This document shows, piece by piece, positions 38,626-63,780 of a stretch of 64,000 nt of DNA. The stretch comes from Littorina saxatilis (taxonomy: Eukaryota > Mollusca > Gastropoda > Littorinimorpha > Littorinidae): contig NC_090259.1 in assembly GCF_037325665.1 (NCBI RefSeq), forward strand, positions 37,197,323 through 37,261,322, in the 5' to 3' direction. Numbering within the stretch: position 1 is the stretch's first letter; each line of letters starts with the position of its first letter. Under the pieces are notes generated by a model. That model was not told where the DNA came from. It made no database searches and saw only the letters and a list, made by a program, of their open reading frames with translations. The position numbers and the translations under genes were made by a program.

Positions 38626-39161
38626 CCCCCTTTTAAGACCTCAAACAATCTGAGAAAATAGAGGGGGGGGGTGGAGGGTGGAGGGTGCTTTCTTAGGTGT
38701 GTCTCTCAACATGGGTTCCACTGTTCACAAAGGGACACAACAAGTTGTCCTTTTATTGTTGGTGTCCTCTCGTCGGAGGGACCTCACATTGCAGGGACCT
38801 CTGTCCATGATGTACTATATCAAGTAAGCGAAAGATGATTTCAAAACTTGCGGGTTTGCGTAAGTTAAGTGTTGTGTAAGATTCCTTTTTGACACAGTCC
38901 ACAAAAAATTGTGATTGTCCGACTGTTGGACAGTATAAATCTCTTGCTTATGCAATATTAAAATTCTTGATTATTAGTACATATAGGGTGGTTTTTTTTT
39001 ACTGTCTGGTAGTGTGCGGTAGGCACAGGAGATTATTTTCGTTGCAAACATGTAGATATAAGCATGTGTTGAAAATGGACCTTGTTTTCTTTTCTCATAT
39101 CACATGGTTTGTAAATAAAAATGATGAGAATATTTACATGTGAAGAGTAGAGAGGTGACAT

Positions 39162-39768
39162 TGCGTGTTTGAGGGTGTGTGTGCTATTGTGGGTGTGTAC
39201 TATGCATTCATCTCTGCGTGTTTGAGGGTGTGTGTGCTATTGTGGGTGTGCACTATGCATTCATCTCTGCGTGTTTGGGGTGTGTGTGCTATTGTTGGTG
39301 TGTACTATGCATTCATCGCTGCGTGTTTGAGGGTGTGTGTGCTATTGTGGGTGTGCACTATGCATTCATCTCTGCGTGTTTGAGGGTGTGCGTGCTATTG
39401 TGGGTGTGTACTATGCATTCATCTCTGCGTGTTTGAGGGTGTGTACTATGCATTCATCTCTGCGTGTTTGAGGGTGTGCGTGCTATTGTGGGTGTGTACT
39501 ATGCATTCATCTCTGCGTGTTTGAGGGTGTGTACTATGCATTCATCTCTGCGTGTTTGAGGGTGTGCGTGCTATTGTGGGTGTGTACTATGCATTCATCT
39601 CTGCGTGTTTGAGGGTGTGCATGCTATTGTGGGTGTGTACTATGCATTCATCTCTGCGTGTTTGAGGGTGTGCGTGCTATTGTGGGTGTGTACTATGCAT
39701 TCATCTCTGCGTGTTTGAGGGTGTGCGAGCTATTGTGGGTGTGTACTATGCATTCATCTCTGCGTGTT
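39162..39768. repeat. ~53-bp minisatellite with short and long units
   Basis: Unit 'gcgtgtttgagggtgtg...tactatgcattcatctct', about 12 copies. Two of them lack the 'cgtgctattgtgggtgtg' section (35-bp form), showing internal slippage. Confidence 0.93.
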
Positions 39769-40155
39769 TTTCTCTCTCAGATTTTCTGTTAATAATGGCT
39801 CTCCATTTACCTTCATTTTAAGCTCCTTCCTTAAAACAACAAATTGCATTTAAAGGGCAGCTTGTTGGGTTGTGGCTCTCAAAATCCGTTCAACAGAGAG
39901 TTCTTATTTAACAGAAACTGTACCTAACAGCAACTTGCTGTTTTTGAAAGCTTGATAACACAAGTCCCAAGAGATTGACATGCTAAAATGCTTTTAATCA
40001 AAGAAAGTTTGCATTCTCCGCCGAGCAAGTGCAGCCACCTTGAAAAAATGTCTTTCATTTAATTCCTCCATTATCCCAATGCTGGGAAATTCATGTCTCT
40101 TCCTCTTAGTGGAAAGCTAGCAGCAACTGAGTCGTGCTACCCAGGTGTCTGCGTG

Positions 40156-40255
40156 TTTAGGTGTAATCAGCCACCTGCACTTATGGCGGAATGACTGAGG
40201 TCTTTTACGTGCCACTGTGGTGACACGAAGGTGGATCATGGATAATTATATTTCA
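40156..40255 (-). mobile_element. SINE fragment
   Basis: 'aatcagccacctgcactt...gaggtcttttacgtgcca' is the uninterrupted form of the SINE that is split at 21391-21880. Confidence 0.6.
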
Positions 40256-41316
40256 AACACATTCATTACTTAGACTCAATGTATACTGGTCCATAAACAG
40301 GCACATACTTTCTCTCTCATACAGCAAAGAAATATTAAAGTAGAATGTTTAATCGCATAATGTATACATATCACAAAACGCAAGCAAAGAATCAAACAAA
40401 ATGAAGTGAACTAAATCAAATTAAAAGTAAAATTGATGTGCAATTTAAATGGGTACCGGTACCTTAAAATATCAAGTGTTTCACCAGAACAAAAATCTGA
40501 AAACACCAGCGAAGTGAAATGGACAACTGGTCACGTCTGCCACTAGTACCAGGTTAACACTTTGAAAATGCAATGTTATCTTTATCATTGACCTTGAATT
40601 TGATTGAAAAAGGCGGTGGCTATAGAGCCGCTACAACTTTTCTCAACTAACAAAACTGACGTTATCAAAGAAGAATGCATCATAAAAAGTTTCATGACCA
40701 TATGTCCAGTAGAATTGATGTACAAGCACACATAGTGACATACACACATCCGTAGTCCCTTTGAATCCCCTCTCTCGAGCAAAACACTTTATACTGACTA
40801 AATATGAAAACAACAGTCATTCAAACAAATAACTAATGAGCCGAGGTCACACAACTATCCCCCTTACGCATGAAATCTACTTCACAGCTGTCTGTGCCCT
40901 TGTCTTGAACATAAATACACATGTACAAAAAAACAAACTTTTTCGCACACGCACAGAAGTTCTTTGCTCTTACTGCAAAAAACTCCGAAGTCTGTGACAA
41001 GTAGCATGCAAACACTGCATTATCTTTTGGGTCTCTTTTAAACATTCGTGCAAAGAATGTTGATAAGAGTTAAGACCGAATGCAACAGTAAGTCTGCTCA
41101 TGGGTGTCTTCAGAGTATGCATGCAAGTATCACCAATAAATGTACCCAGTTTTTGTGAGTTATTGGGGAAATAATTATGAACAATTTTCAAGAAGAATGA
41201 TAATTAAACCCTTAATTAAAAACATTTAAATGAATCAAGCTTATCGCAATATCACTAAACAGTCTGCAAAGTAAACAACAAGGTTAGAAAGAGATCCATT
41301 ACATTGATATCTTCCT

Positions 41317-41317
<1 letters not shown>

Positions 41318-41348
<31 letters not shown>

Positions 41349-41525
41349 CTTAGAGAGAGAGTGAAAGACTGTGTGTGTGTGTGTGTGTGTGAGAGACTTA
41401 GAGAGAGTGAAAGACTGTGTGTGTGTGTGTGTGAGAGAGACTTAGACTTAGAGAGAGTGAAAGACTGTGTGTGTGTGAGAGAGACTTAGAGAGACTTAGA
41501 GAGAGTGAAAGACTGTGTGTGTCAA
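41318..41525. repeat. compound GT/GAGA tandem tract
   Basis: Four higher-order units of (GT)n, 'gagagagactta', 'gagagagtgaaagact'. Confidence 0.85.
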
Positions 41526-42222
41526 CACACAGGTGTGAATCAACATGCCCCTGAGCACGAAATACTTGCAGGCGTGTAGAAAATTTCACACGCGTGCGAA
41601 ATCTGCATTGTAAACCTCAACTCGTGAATCATTGAATGTGATTTTTTATCTGGAGCACGAGAGGATAATCATTTAATGTAACGCATATTATATATGCAAA
41701 AATAAAAACATAACCAAATGATGTACAAATGATGTACACAAAGAAGAATTAACTGTATTTGGGGAGCAGATGGTATAGGACTACTATTTACATAAATTAC
41801 ATTTAGAACCAACAGCCTGCATAAGAAATTCTCCACACTCTCATTCCCAAGTATGATCCATCAGTCAAATTGTTGTGCAAAATAATTTGCAAGCATCTTA
41901 GGCACACATCTGTACTGTAATACGGAAAGCATATCTACTTGGATATAAACAGAACATTATATTCAAATTAGCGCACTCTCGTCTTTAATATTTTCTGAAT
42001 AATCATCAGTTCAAAATAAACCTTACTTCCGTAGAGGAAGTAAATGCATACTTCTTGCCTTGATATTATACATTTCTCAGGACCACATTCTTGACAGACT
42101 TACCTTCAATTTATTTTTTATTTTTTTAACATTTTCTTCCACTCACGACATTTCATTTACAACTTACTTGTGATCATATTCACAGTTTCTTGTCAGGGCA
42201 GCATCATTATCATCATCACCAT

Positions 42223-42773
42223 CATTAGTCCCTTGACTGAGCATATGGGGGATACTTGGGGGAAGGAGAGGCAGAAGTCTTTCTCCAGGCAGTTCTGTTG
42301 CCGGTCGTCGACAGGTCAGGGAAGCTCATCTGTGTCAAGTTAAGTCTTTGACGTTGTTGGACCAGCTCTTCCGTTCTCTCCTGTGTCTGCGTACTCCTTC
42401 GACGGTGCCTTGCAGTATAGTTTTGGAGAGGGTGTCATGCCTCGTGACGTGGCCAAACCACCCTGACTTCGGTCGCCCGACGATTGCCAGGAGAGGTTCT
42501 AGGGCGGGCCCACGATGCTCTTGACCAAGCTCTGTTGGTCTTGTACTCTCTGTATGATTTTGGAGCACTTTCTTCAGGCTGGATTCTTCTTTCATCGTCG
42601 GCCAGCAAAGCCCATGTCTTGCAGCCGAGACAACTAGACATCTGAAGAGCTGGAATTTTGTTTGGAAGCTGATCTTGCTCTTCCACGTCCTGGCAAGTCT
42701 GTCCATTACTGCTGTGGCTGTGGCTGTGGCCATCCGCATGCAGAGTTTTCATGTGCTGGTGCCGTCTTTTCAC
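42223..42773 (-). mobile_element. LINE (non-LTR retrotransposon) 3' fragment
   Basis: Minus-strand translation reads TATATAVMDRLARTWKSK, ISFQTKFQLFRCLVVSAARHG, LLAIVGRPKSGWFGHVTRHD, TLSKTILQGTVEG and a MSFPDLSTTGNRTAWRK tail. This is the conserved C-terminal end of a common invertebrate LINE reverse transcriptase polyprotein. It is decayed and lacks the RT core. The (GATGAT)-like tail at the 3' end recalls RTE-type LINEs, but the clade is not certain. Confidence 0.82.
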
Positions 42774-42825
42774 AGGGTGGCCTCAACATACTTCAAGTTG
42801 GACACTTTTTTTCAGTGGCTCTATA

Positions 42826-43143
42826 TTCATGTTTTTTCATGAAAGGGCTTTTACGTGTATGGCCGTGTTTTACCTGCCATTAAGGCAGTCATGCTGATTT
42901 TAGGGGTAATGCATGCTGGGTATTTTCATGTTGGTATTACCCAAGAAACTTTGACATGGGTTAAAGGATCTTTTTCATGTGTATTTTGTCTGATGTGAAA
43001 ACAGGAAGGGGGAAAAGGCACTAGCAGGTCTGCACATAAGAGATTGGAAACATCTCCACCCTTAACCCACCAGTTGCAGCCAGGATTCAAACCCCCGACT
43101 TTCACGCTTGAAGGCCAATGTCTCAACCATGAGGCTATCGTGC
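42826..43143 (-). mobile_element. SINE, diverged family 1 copy
   Basis: Body 'gcatgctgggtattttcatg' and 'tgcacataag', with an anticodon-region-like head at 43060-43143 (B-box like, 'ggattcaaacccccg' on plus). Older than other copies. Ends 36 bp before the TRAF-b stop codon and could be part of its 3' UTR. Confidence 0.75.
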
Positions 43144-43178
43144 CCATTTGGAAAAGCAGCTGTGTCTTTCTTCCAGTC

Positions 43179-56028
<12,850 letters not shown>

Positions 56029-56048
56029 ATTTGGGGATTGGTTTCTCA

Positions 56049-58517
56049 CTGAAAACATTCAAAATAGAATTATCTACTGTCCATATCTGAAATATTCCAT
56101 GATTGTTGACACTGCTTACCTGAACAAATAATAATACAGAAAAAGATTCACTCATTCACATTTTACTGCAGAATTTTTGTGTCAACAATATTTTTAATTT
56201 GCAGAAAGTGGTCACTTGGTGGATCAAATCAGTGCAATACAGATCTACCACCATCAAACTCGATCTTGAAGCAGCAGTCGCTGAAAAAGACGGTGGTCGC
56301 TCTTCGTCTGCACCTCATATTAATCATTGTCATCTCCTGATTGGCCACTGCTGCCACTGATGGCCTTCAATCTGTTTCATATTCCTGTGCTACACTGGGA
56401 AAAGAGATAAATGGACAGCGCCAATAATTGTTCAACTATCTGGTTGTTACTGCAAGTAAATGACCCCTTTACAATCATGCGATAAGCGTTAATTTTATGA
56501 TACTTTCAAAAATAAAAGCAAAGTTATGTCTGTGTCTCCATTCAGGAAAGCAACGATAAAGAGTGTGTGCATACATGTATCTTTAGGGGATGATGACACA
56601 ATTCGGTTTTTCCACAGAAAAGCTACGGAAAACCTTTTTTCCCGTGGAAAAAAATAGTGTTTGTAACCAAATGTCACAGCATTATTTTTTTCCAAAGCAA
56701 ATCAGTTTTTTTTGGCAGAATAATGGTTTGAACTTTTCTTGCGGCATGTTTTGCTTTCACCTTTTCTTCGAAATAATATGTAACAGGGGGGACACACGTG
56801 CTTAAATCTCGCAATGAGAAAGTAAACAATCCGACTCCGAGGAACAAATATTTTAACTTTTTCCGCAGAAAAACAATAATTCTGTTTTACCCCATCATTC
56901 TTCATTTAATAATGTCATTATCCACTAAGGATATGTGTAAGTGTGTGTGTTAGTGGGTGTGTTTGTGAGTGTGAATGCGTGGGTTTGATACCTTGATAAC
57001 AAAAGCAACCCAAACCCATTCTGTTGAAAACGCACCCCTTCGATTTCAATTTTGACCTTTGTAGTTCAGTTGTCTCCCCTGACAAAAAATCTTGGCCTCT
57101 AACCCCCGTCACTCAAAGGGTCACATTTTTCCATTCACCACTAACTTCATGTTTCGAAATCAATAGACAAAACCTGAAAAAGACAGACAGAAAAAGCGGA
57201 AGCCTTGCTAATTTACCGTAACTTCGTAAGTAGGTCTACTCGTAAGGGCATATCGGTATTACCCAACGTACGTGACACTGACAGTACCATGTAGCCGGAA
57301 ACAAAGGCAAATCAATAACGTGGAACCGAAACACTACGTACCTGCTGAGATTCTTTGATATAACCGTGCAGGATAGACTACTTGTCAGTAAATGGTCATT
57401 TGTATAGCCAATGCGACAGCTCATAGACACGACTACCGGATCTGTGCACTTCTTTTGAACTCCTACGCATGCGTAGCGTGCCCCTCGAGGATCTAAAGTA
57501 AAACAAAAGTAGTCTATAATGCTTTTTTAACAGCTAAAAATATGTTATGTAATTCTTTTTTCCTTATAATAGTCCATTTGCAAACTCACTCTAAAAGCAA
57601 ATAAAAATTGTAACAACAGGTCAAAAGTTTCCATCTTTTGTGTGCCATCGGTTAATAGATTGGGTTTTTCCATAACATAAAAATAGCTACAGCGGATCGC
57701 CAAAACAAATCCAGTTTCAGTTTGCTTAGGGCTTTTCCTTCTGACCAATGAAACTGCAGTGAGTCGAAACCAGTTTACAGCCGCCTTCGTGACCATGCGC
57801 ATTTGCTTATTTCTTTTTAAAACCTTTCGGCAATAGATTGTAAACCATAAATACCACATAGATACATTGAAACAACAACAAAAAACAAAAAAAGGGGGGG
57901 GGGGGGGCTAGCATATACATAGACTGACCTATATTAGAATATAGGTCCCTGGCATTATAACAGTATTAACATATAGTCAGCGTAGTACGCTTAGTGATTT
58001 ACTGAAGTATTGTAGTAAAACTAAAGGTAACAGACTCAGCAGCGGTAGTAGTACACATTTAGTCAGCAGTAATTTTGCGTAGTAGCCTATGATAAATATA
58101 TATGACTTTATTAACTGACCGTGGCCGCGGCAGCCAGTCACAGTGGCATCCGCATCCTCAGTACTGAAATAGTAATGTGGCTTGTAGTTTAATTGTCATC
58201 GTAAAACACAATCTCGGGCGGGCGACGGCAAAAGAACAACTTGATCCGTGGCTGAAACAGCCGGGCGAAGATTATATTATATTCCCTTCATTTTCACAGC
58301 TCGAATTGAGACATTTTGCAAGACTAGTCAATCCAACCCAGGCAAGATGCCGTTCTCGTTCTCTACACAACCCCAACACAGTTCTGTCGATACTAACCGT
58401 TGCAGCCAGCTACAGAGTAGCCCAGCCAAACTGGATAGTGGATAGCCATGCCGTCGAGGACATGCGCGCTGTGCAGCCGCGCGAGTAAAAGGACAGGTGG
58501 AGGGGGGAGGGGGCGGG

Positions 58518-58560
<43 letters not shown>

Positions 58561-58617
58561 GAGAGAGAGAGTCAGGCTGAGCGTGTGTGTGTGTGTGAGA
58601 GAGCCAGAGCTAGTGTG

Positions 58618-58654
<37 letters not shown>

Positions 58655-58663
58655 CAGTGTCAG
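56049..58663. other. upstream region of TRAF-b, no gene found
   Basis: Should contain the TRAF-b promoter and its non-coding first exon, neither of which could be pinpointed. A poly-G tract lies at 57893-57907 and a GA-rich block at 58517-58573. An ORF at 58177-58488 has no recognisable domain. Confidence 0.45.
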
Positions 58664-58821
58664 TACCGTAAAGTACCTTGTAAGCGCCCACCCCCCCCTG
58701 TGCACCAATTCCGACCCAAAGTAGGGGGTGGGCGCTTACTAGGTACTACACCCTATGCACGAGCAGTTTTCAGTAAGAAATGTGATCTTTGATCACTTCG
58801 TAATCATATCTTCTTTCTTTT

Positions 58822-58908
58822 TATATTTAGTCAAGTTTTGACTAAATATTTTAACATCGAGGGGGAATCGAAACGAGGGTCGTGGTGTATGTGTGTGTGT
58901 ATGTGTGT

Positions 58909-58953
<45 letters not shown>

Positions 58954-59719
58954 CGTGTAGAGCGATTCAGACCAAACTACTGGACCGATCTTTATGAAAT
59001 TTGACATGAGAGTTCCTGGGATTGATATCCCCATACGTTTTTTTCATTTTTTTGATAAATGTCTTTGATGACGTCATATCCGGCTTTTCGTGAAAGTTGA
59101 GGCGGCACTGTCACGCCCTCATTTTTCAACCAAATTGGTTGAAATTTTGGTCAAGTAATCTTCGACGAAGCCCGGACTTCGGTATTGCATTTCAGCTTGG
59201 TGGCTTAAAAATTAATTAATGACTTTGGTCATTAAAAATCTGAAAATTGTAAAAAAAATATTTCTTTTATAAAACGATCCAAATTTACGTTTATCTTATT
59301 CTCCATCATTTGCTGATTCCAAAAACATATAAATATGTTATATTCGGATTAAAAACAAGCTCTGAAAATTAAATATATAAAAATTATTATCAAAATTAAA
59401 TTGTCGAAATCAATTTAAAAACACTTTCATCTTATTCCTTGTCGGTTCCTGATTCCAAAAACATATAGATATGATATGTTTGGATTAAAAACACGCTCAG
59501 AAAGTTAAAACGAAGAGAGGTACAGAAAAGCGTGCTATCCTTCTTAGCGCAACTACTACCCCGCTCTTCTTGTCAATTTCACTGCCTTTGCCATGAGCGG
59601 TGGACTGACGATGCTACGAGTATACGGTCTTGGTGAAAAATGGCATTGCGTTCAGTTTCATTCTGTGAGTTCGACAGCTACTTGACTAAATATTGTATTT
59701 TCGCCTTACGCGACTTGTT
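58822..59719 (+). mobile_element. ATTTAGTCAAG-family element, copy A
   Basis: Begins TATATTTAGTCAAG with an immediate hairpin (ATTTAGTCAA / TTGACTAAAT) and carries a GT run near the left end. Ends CTTGACTAAATA...CGCGACTTGTT. About 0.9 kb, no ORF. Lies head to tail with copy B. Confidence 0.85.
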
Positions 59720-59733
59720 TCATCTTCCATTGT

Positions 59734-60612
59734 TATATTTAGTCAAGTTTTGACTAAATATTTTAACATCGAGGGGGAATCGAAACGAGGGTCGTGGTGT
59801 ATGTGCGTGTGTGCGTGTGTGTGTGTGTCTGTGTGTGTGTCTGTGTGTGTGTGTGTGTGTGTAGAGCGATTCAGACTAAACTACTGGACCGATCTTTATG
59901 AAATTTGACATGAGAGTTCCTGGGTATGAAATCTCGGAACGTTTTTTTCATTTTTTTGATAAATGTCTTTGATGACGTCATATCCGGCTTTTCGTGAAAG
60001 TTGAGGCGGCACTGTCACGCCCTCATTTTTCAACCAAATTGGTTGAAATTTTGGTCAAGTAATCTTCGACGAAGCCCGGGGTTCGGTATTGCATTTCAGC
60101 TTGGTGGCTTAAAAATTAATTAATGACTTTGGTCATTAAAAATCTGAAAATTGTAAAAAAAAATAAAAATTTATAAAACGATCCAAATTTACGTTTATCT
60201 TATTCTCCATCATTTGCTGATTCCAAAAACATATAAATATGTTATATTCGGATTAAAAACAAGCTCTGAAAATTAAATATATAAAAATTATTATCAAAAT
60301 TTTTTTTTCGAAATCGTTTTAAAAACACTTTCATCTTATTCCTTGTCGGTTCCTGATTCCAAAAACATATAGATATGATATGTTTGGATTAAAAACACGC
60401 TCAGAAAGTTAAAACGAAGAGAGGTACAGAAAAGCGTGCTATGCAGCATAGCGTAACCACTACCCCGCTCTTCTTGTCAATTTCACTGCCTATGCCGTGA
60501 GCGGTGGACCACGAGTATACGGTCTTGCTGCGTTGCATTGCGTTCAGTTTCATTCTGTGAGTTCGACAGCTACTTGACTAAATATTGTATTTTCGCCTTA
60601 CGCGACTTGTTT
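59734..60612 (+). mobile_element. ATTTAGTCAAG-family element, copy B
   Basis: Nearly identical to copy A over most of its length, same orientation, 14 bp apart. Confidence 0.85.
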
Positions 60613-60790
60613 TTCTTGTTATGGGGGCGAGGATCATTAGAAGAGCTTGGGGAGACAAATGTCGTCGCATCCTTTTCTTGTCTGCAGAGGTGCCGCTGTC
60701 GGCCGCACTGTGTCTCCGTTTCCCTTGAACAAGGGGTACGTCTTCTGGATATGGGCAGCAGTCTATTTTACTTGGCCAAAGACTGTTTTC

Positions 60791-60807
60791 GGCAGAAAGA
60801 GAGAGAG

Positions 60808-60845
<38 letters not shown>

Positions 60846-60955
60846 ACAGAGAGATCAGAGAGAGAGAGAGAGAAATCAGAGAGAGAGAGAGAGAGAGATC
60901 AGAGAGAGAGAGAGATCAGAGAGACAGAGAGAGAGATCAGAGAGAGAGAGAGAGC
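60791..60955. repeat. GA-rich satellite with GATCAGAGAGA words
   Basis: Runs of GAGAGA broken by 'gatcacagagagatcag' units between copies B and C. Confidence 0.88.
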
Positions 60956-61018
60956 TTCTTCTTCTGGTGACGTAACAGCCGGGGTATCGCGATTCTCTCG
61001 CCATTCTCGTATCCTTTT

Positions 61019-61081
61019 TATATTTAGTCAAGTTTTGACTAAATATTTTAACATCGAGGGGGAATCGAAACGAGGGTCGTG

Positions 61082-61130
<49 letters not shown>

Positions 61131-62731
61131 TGCGTGTAGAGCGATTCAGACCAAACTACTGGGCCGATCTTTATGAAATTTTACATGAGAGTTCCTGGGA
61201 TTGATATCCCCGAACGTTTTTCTCTTTTTTTCGATAAATGTCTTTGATGACGTCATATCCGGTTTTTTGTGAAAGTTGAGGCGGCACTGTCACGCTCTCA
61301 TTTTTCAACCAAATTGGTTGAAATTTTGGTCAAGTAGTATTCGACGAAGCCCGGACTTCGGTATTGCATTTCAGCGTGATGGCTTAAAAATTAATTAATG
61401 ACTTTGGTCATTAAAAATCTGAAAATTGTAAAAAAAAATAAAAATTTATAAAACGATCCAAATTTACGTTCATCTTATTCTCCATCATTTGCTGATTCCA
61501 AAAACATATAAATATGTTATATTCGGATTAAAAACAAGCTCTGAAAAGTAAATAATATAATTATTATCAAAATTAAATTGTCCAAATCAATTTAAAAACA
61601 CTTTCATCTTATTCCTTGTCGGTTCCTGATTCCAAAAACATATAGATATGATATGTTTGGATTAAAAACACGCTCAGAAAGTTAAAACAAGTCGCGTAAG
61701 GCGAAAATACAATATTTAGTCAAGTAGCTGTCGAACTCACAGAATGAAACTGAACGCAGCAAGACCGTATACTCGTAGCATCGTCACTCCACCGCCCGTG
61801 GCAAAGGCAGTGCCCGTGGAATTGACAAGAAGAGCGGGGTATTCGTTGCGCTAAGAAGGATAGCACGCTTTTCTGTACCTCTCTTCGTTTTAACTTTCTG
61901 AGCGTGTTTTTAATCCAAACATATCATATCTATATATTTTTGGAATCAGGAACCGACAAGGAATACGATGAAAGTGTTTTTAAATTGATTTCGAAAAAAA
62001 AAATTTGATAATAATTTTTATATATTTAATTTTCAGAGCTTGTTTTTAATCCAAATATAACATATTGATATGTTTTTGGAATCAGCAAATGATGGAGAAT
62101 AAGATAAACGTAAATTTGGATCGTTTTATAAATTTTTAATTTTTTTTACAATTTTCAGATTTTTAATGACCAAAGTCATTAATTAATTTTTAAGCCACCA
62201 AGCTGAAATGCAATACCGAACCCCGGGCTTCGTCGAAGAGTACTTGACCAAAATTTCAACCAATTTGGTTGAAAAATGAGGGCGTGACAGTGCCGCCTCA
62301 ACTTTCACGAAAAGCCGGATATGACGTCATCAAAGACATTTATCAAAAAAATGAAAAAAACGTTCGGGGATTTCATACCCAGGAACTCTCATGTCAAATT
62401 TCATAAAGATCGGTCCAGTAGTTTAGTCTGAATCGCTCTACACACACACACACACAGACACACACACACACGCACACACGCACATACACCACGACCCTCG
62501 TTTCGATTCCCCCTCGATGTTAAAATATTTAGTCAAAACTTGACTAAATATAACAAAAAGAGGTACAGAAAAGCGTGCTATCCTTCTTAGCGCAACTACT
62601 ACCCCGCTCTTCTTGTCAATTTCACTGCCTTTGCCATGAGCGGTGGACTGACGATGCTACGAGTATACGGTCTTGCTGAAAAATGGCAGCTACTTGACTA
62701 AATATTGTATTTTCGCCTTACGCGACTTGTT
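61019..62731 (+). mobile_element. ATTTAGTCAAG-family element, copy C, interrupted by copy D
   Basis: Left part 61019 to about 61687 and right part about 62554 to 62731 together cover one family unit. A reverse copy is inserted at the 'gaaagttaaaac | gaggtacagaaaag' position. Confidence 0.85.
61688..62553 (-). mobile_element. ATTTAGTCAAG-family element, copy D, nested in C
   Basis: Full-length reverse copy from 'aagtcgcgtaaggcg' to 'ttgactaaatata'. The target duplication could not be resolved because of A-rich flanks. Confidence 0.85.
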
Positions 62732-63350
62732 CTATCTACCCCAAACTCACTTGCTGTTTGCGACACATTTCCATTGGCGTTATTATCCAAATAGTCAAGA
62801 GCTGACAGCTTAAATGCAACGGTGTACGATTTGATCCGCGGCATCTTGTAATCATTGACTTGCATGCGTTTGATAGGGTTTGCAAGATAGGGAAATCATT
62901 CACAAAACTAGCAGATCAAGTGCGGAATTTTTATTTCCCCTGATTTCAATGGTGTAAAGTGGGGGGTGGGCGCTTACAAGGTACTATACCCTATGCACGG
63001 TTTTGGACTAAAAGTGGGGGGTGGGCGCTTACTCGATACTGGGCGCTTACAAGGTACTTTACGGTATATGTCAGTGTGTTGTGTGTGTTTGTGTGTGGTA
63101 GTGGGTGTGGGGCAAACTCGGAGAAACACGTTTCGAGCAGGCCTTTTTCACTGTACTGTGCCGAGTCGTCGTGCCGCTCAGCGGTTCCAACTGCGGGTTT
63201 TTGACCCAGGTGGCTTCCGTGACTGTCTCATGAGTCATAGTAGTCCAAGCATATTAGAGAACAACGTTGAAGTGACAATGACTAGGTTTAAAATGTCCCT
63301 TATCAGAAAGTTCAACCTCAGTCCTTTGATGTTTATTAAACACATTATAC

Positions 63351-63494
63351 GTTATTTGCGTGTTTGACCAAAATATGACATTTTACACAGATCGAGACAG
63401 TCATTGTTCTCCGAGACCGCGCTAGCGGTCGAGGTGAACAATGACTGTCGAGATCTGTGTAAAATGTCATATTTTGGTCAAACACGCAAATAAC
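63351..63494. repeat. 144-bp near-perfect palindrome
   Basis: Arms of about 65 bp, starting GTTATTTGCGTGTTTGACC on the left with its reverse complement at the right edge, around a short centre 'gaccgcgctagcggtc' that is itself palindromic. Part of one arm recurs at 33790-33835. Confidence 0.92.
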
Positions 63495-63627
63495 ATTTAT
63501 GTATCGATCGAATTCCTTTCAGGTACTTATGACTTTGTTGTTGTTTTGACGATTGAACGAGCACACACACACACATGCATGCAATCCACATGTATGCAAT
63601 CAAACACATAAGCTTCATATTTGGGCG

Positions 63628-63780
63628 TTTCAGTTTGACCGAAACTTAAAAGGAACTACAAAACACACGTCATGTACTCACTTTGTTGTTGTTTTGACAT
63701 TGAACAGCACACACACATGCAATCAAACACATGACGTTTTTTTTTTTTTAGTTCCTTTGAAGTTTCGGTCAACCTGAAAA
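63628..63780. repeat. inverted repeat, TTGACCGAAACTT...AAGTTTCGGTCAA arms
   Basis: Left 'tttcagtttgaccgaaactt...ggaacta' pairs with right 'tagttccttt...cggtcaacctgaaa'. About 30-bp imperfect arms, with CA-rich middle words (acacatg, catgacgt). Confidence 0.75.

Larger units (their letters stand above)
29583..43178. other. 13.6-kb tail-to-tail intergenic region, no gene found
   Basis: Lies between the stop codons of TRAF-a and TRAF-b and must include both 3' UTRs. No clear AATAAA signal could be tied to either stop. Everything recognisable is repeat or mobile DNA, listed separately. No ORF with protein-like composition was seen. Confidence 0.6.
58664..63066. mobile_element. TIR element with TACCGTAAAGTACCTTG ends, expanded by nested insertions
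   Basis: Left end TACCGTAAAGTACCTTGTAA followed by GCGCCCACCCCC; right end ...GGGCGCTTACAAGG then TACTTTACGGTA. The inner word 'gggtgggcgcttac' repeats on both sides. Most of its 4.4 kb is made of later insertions (58822-62731) and a GA-rich satellite. Confidence 0.7.

Noticed and set aside
56029-56058. Upstream in-frame Met (MFSVRNQ) as TRAF-b start
   Set aside because: A TTTTCAG acceptor lies at 56049-56050, so this Met would be intronic. MASGG at 56028 fits the length of the TRAF-a N-tail.
58177-58488. 103-codon ORF upstream of TRAF-b
   Set aside because: No domain, no splice context and no repeat of the composition seen in the real exons. Probably chance.
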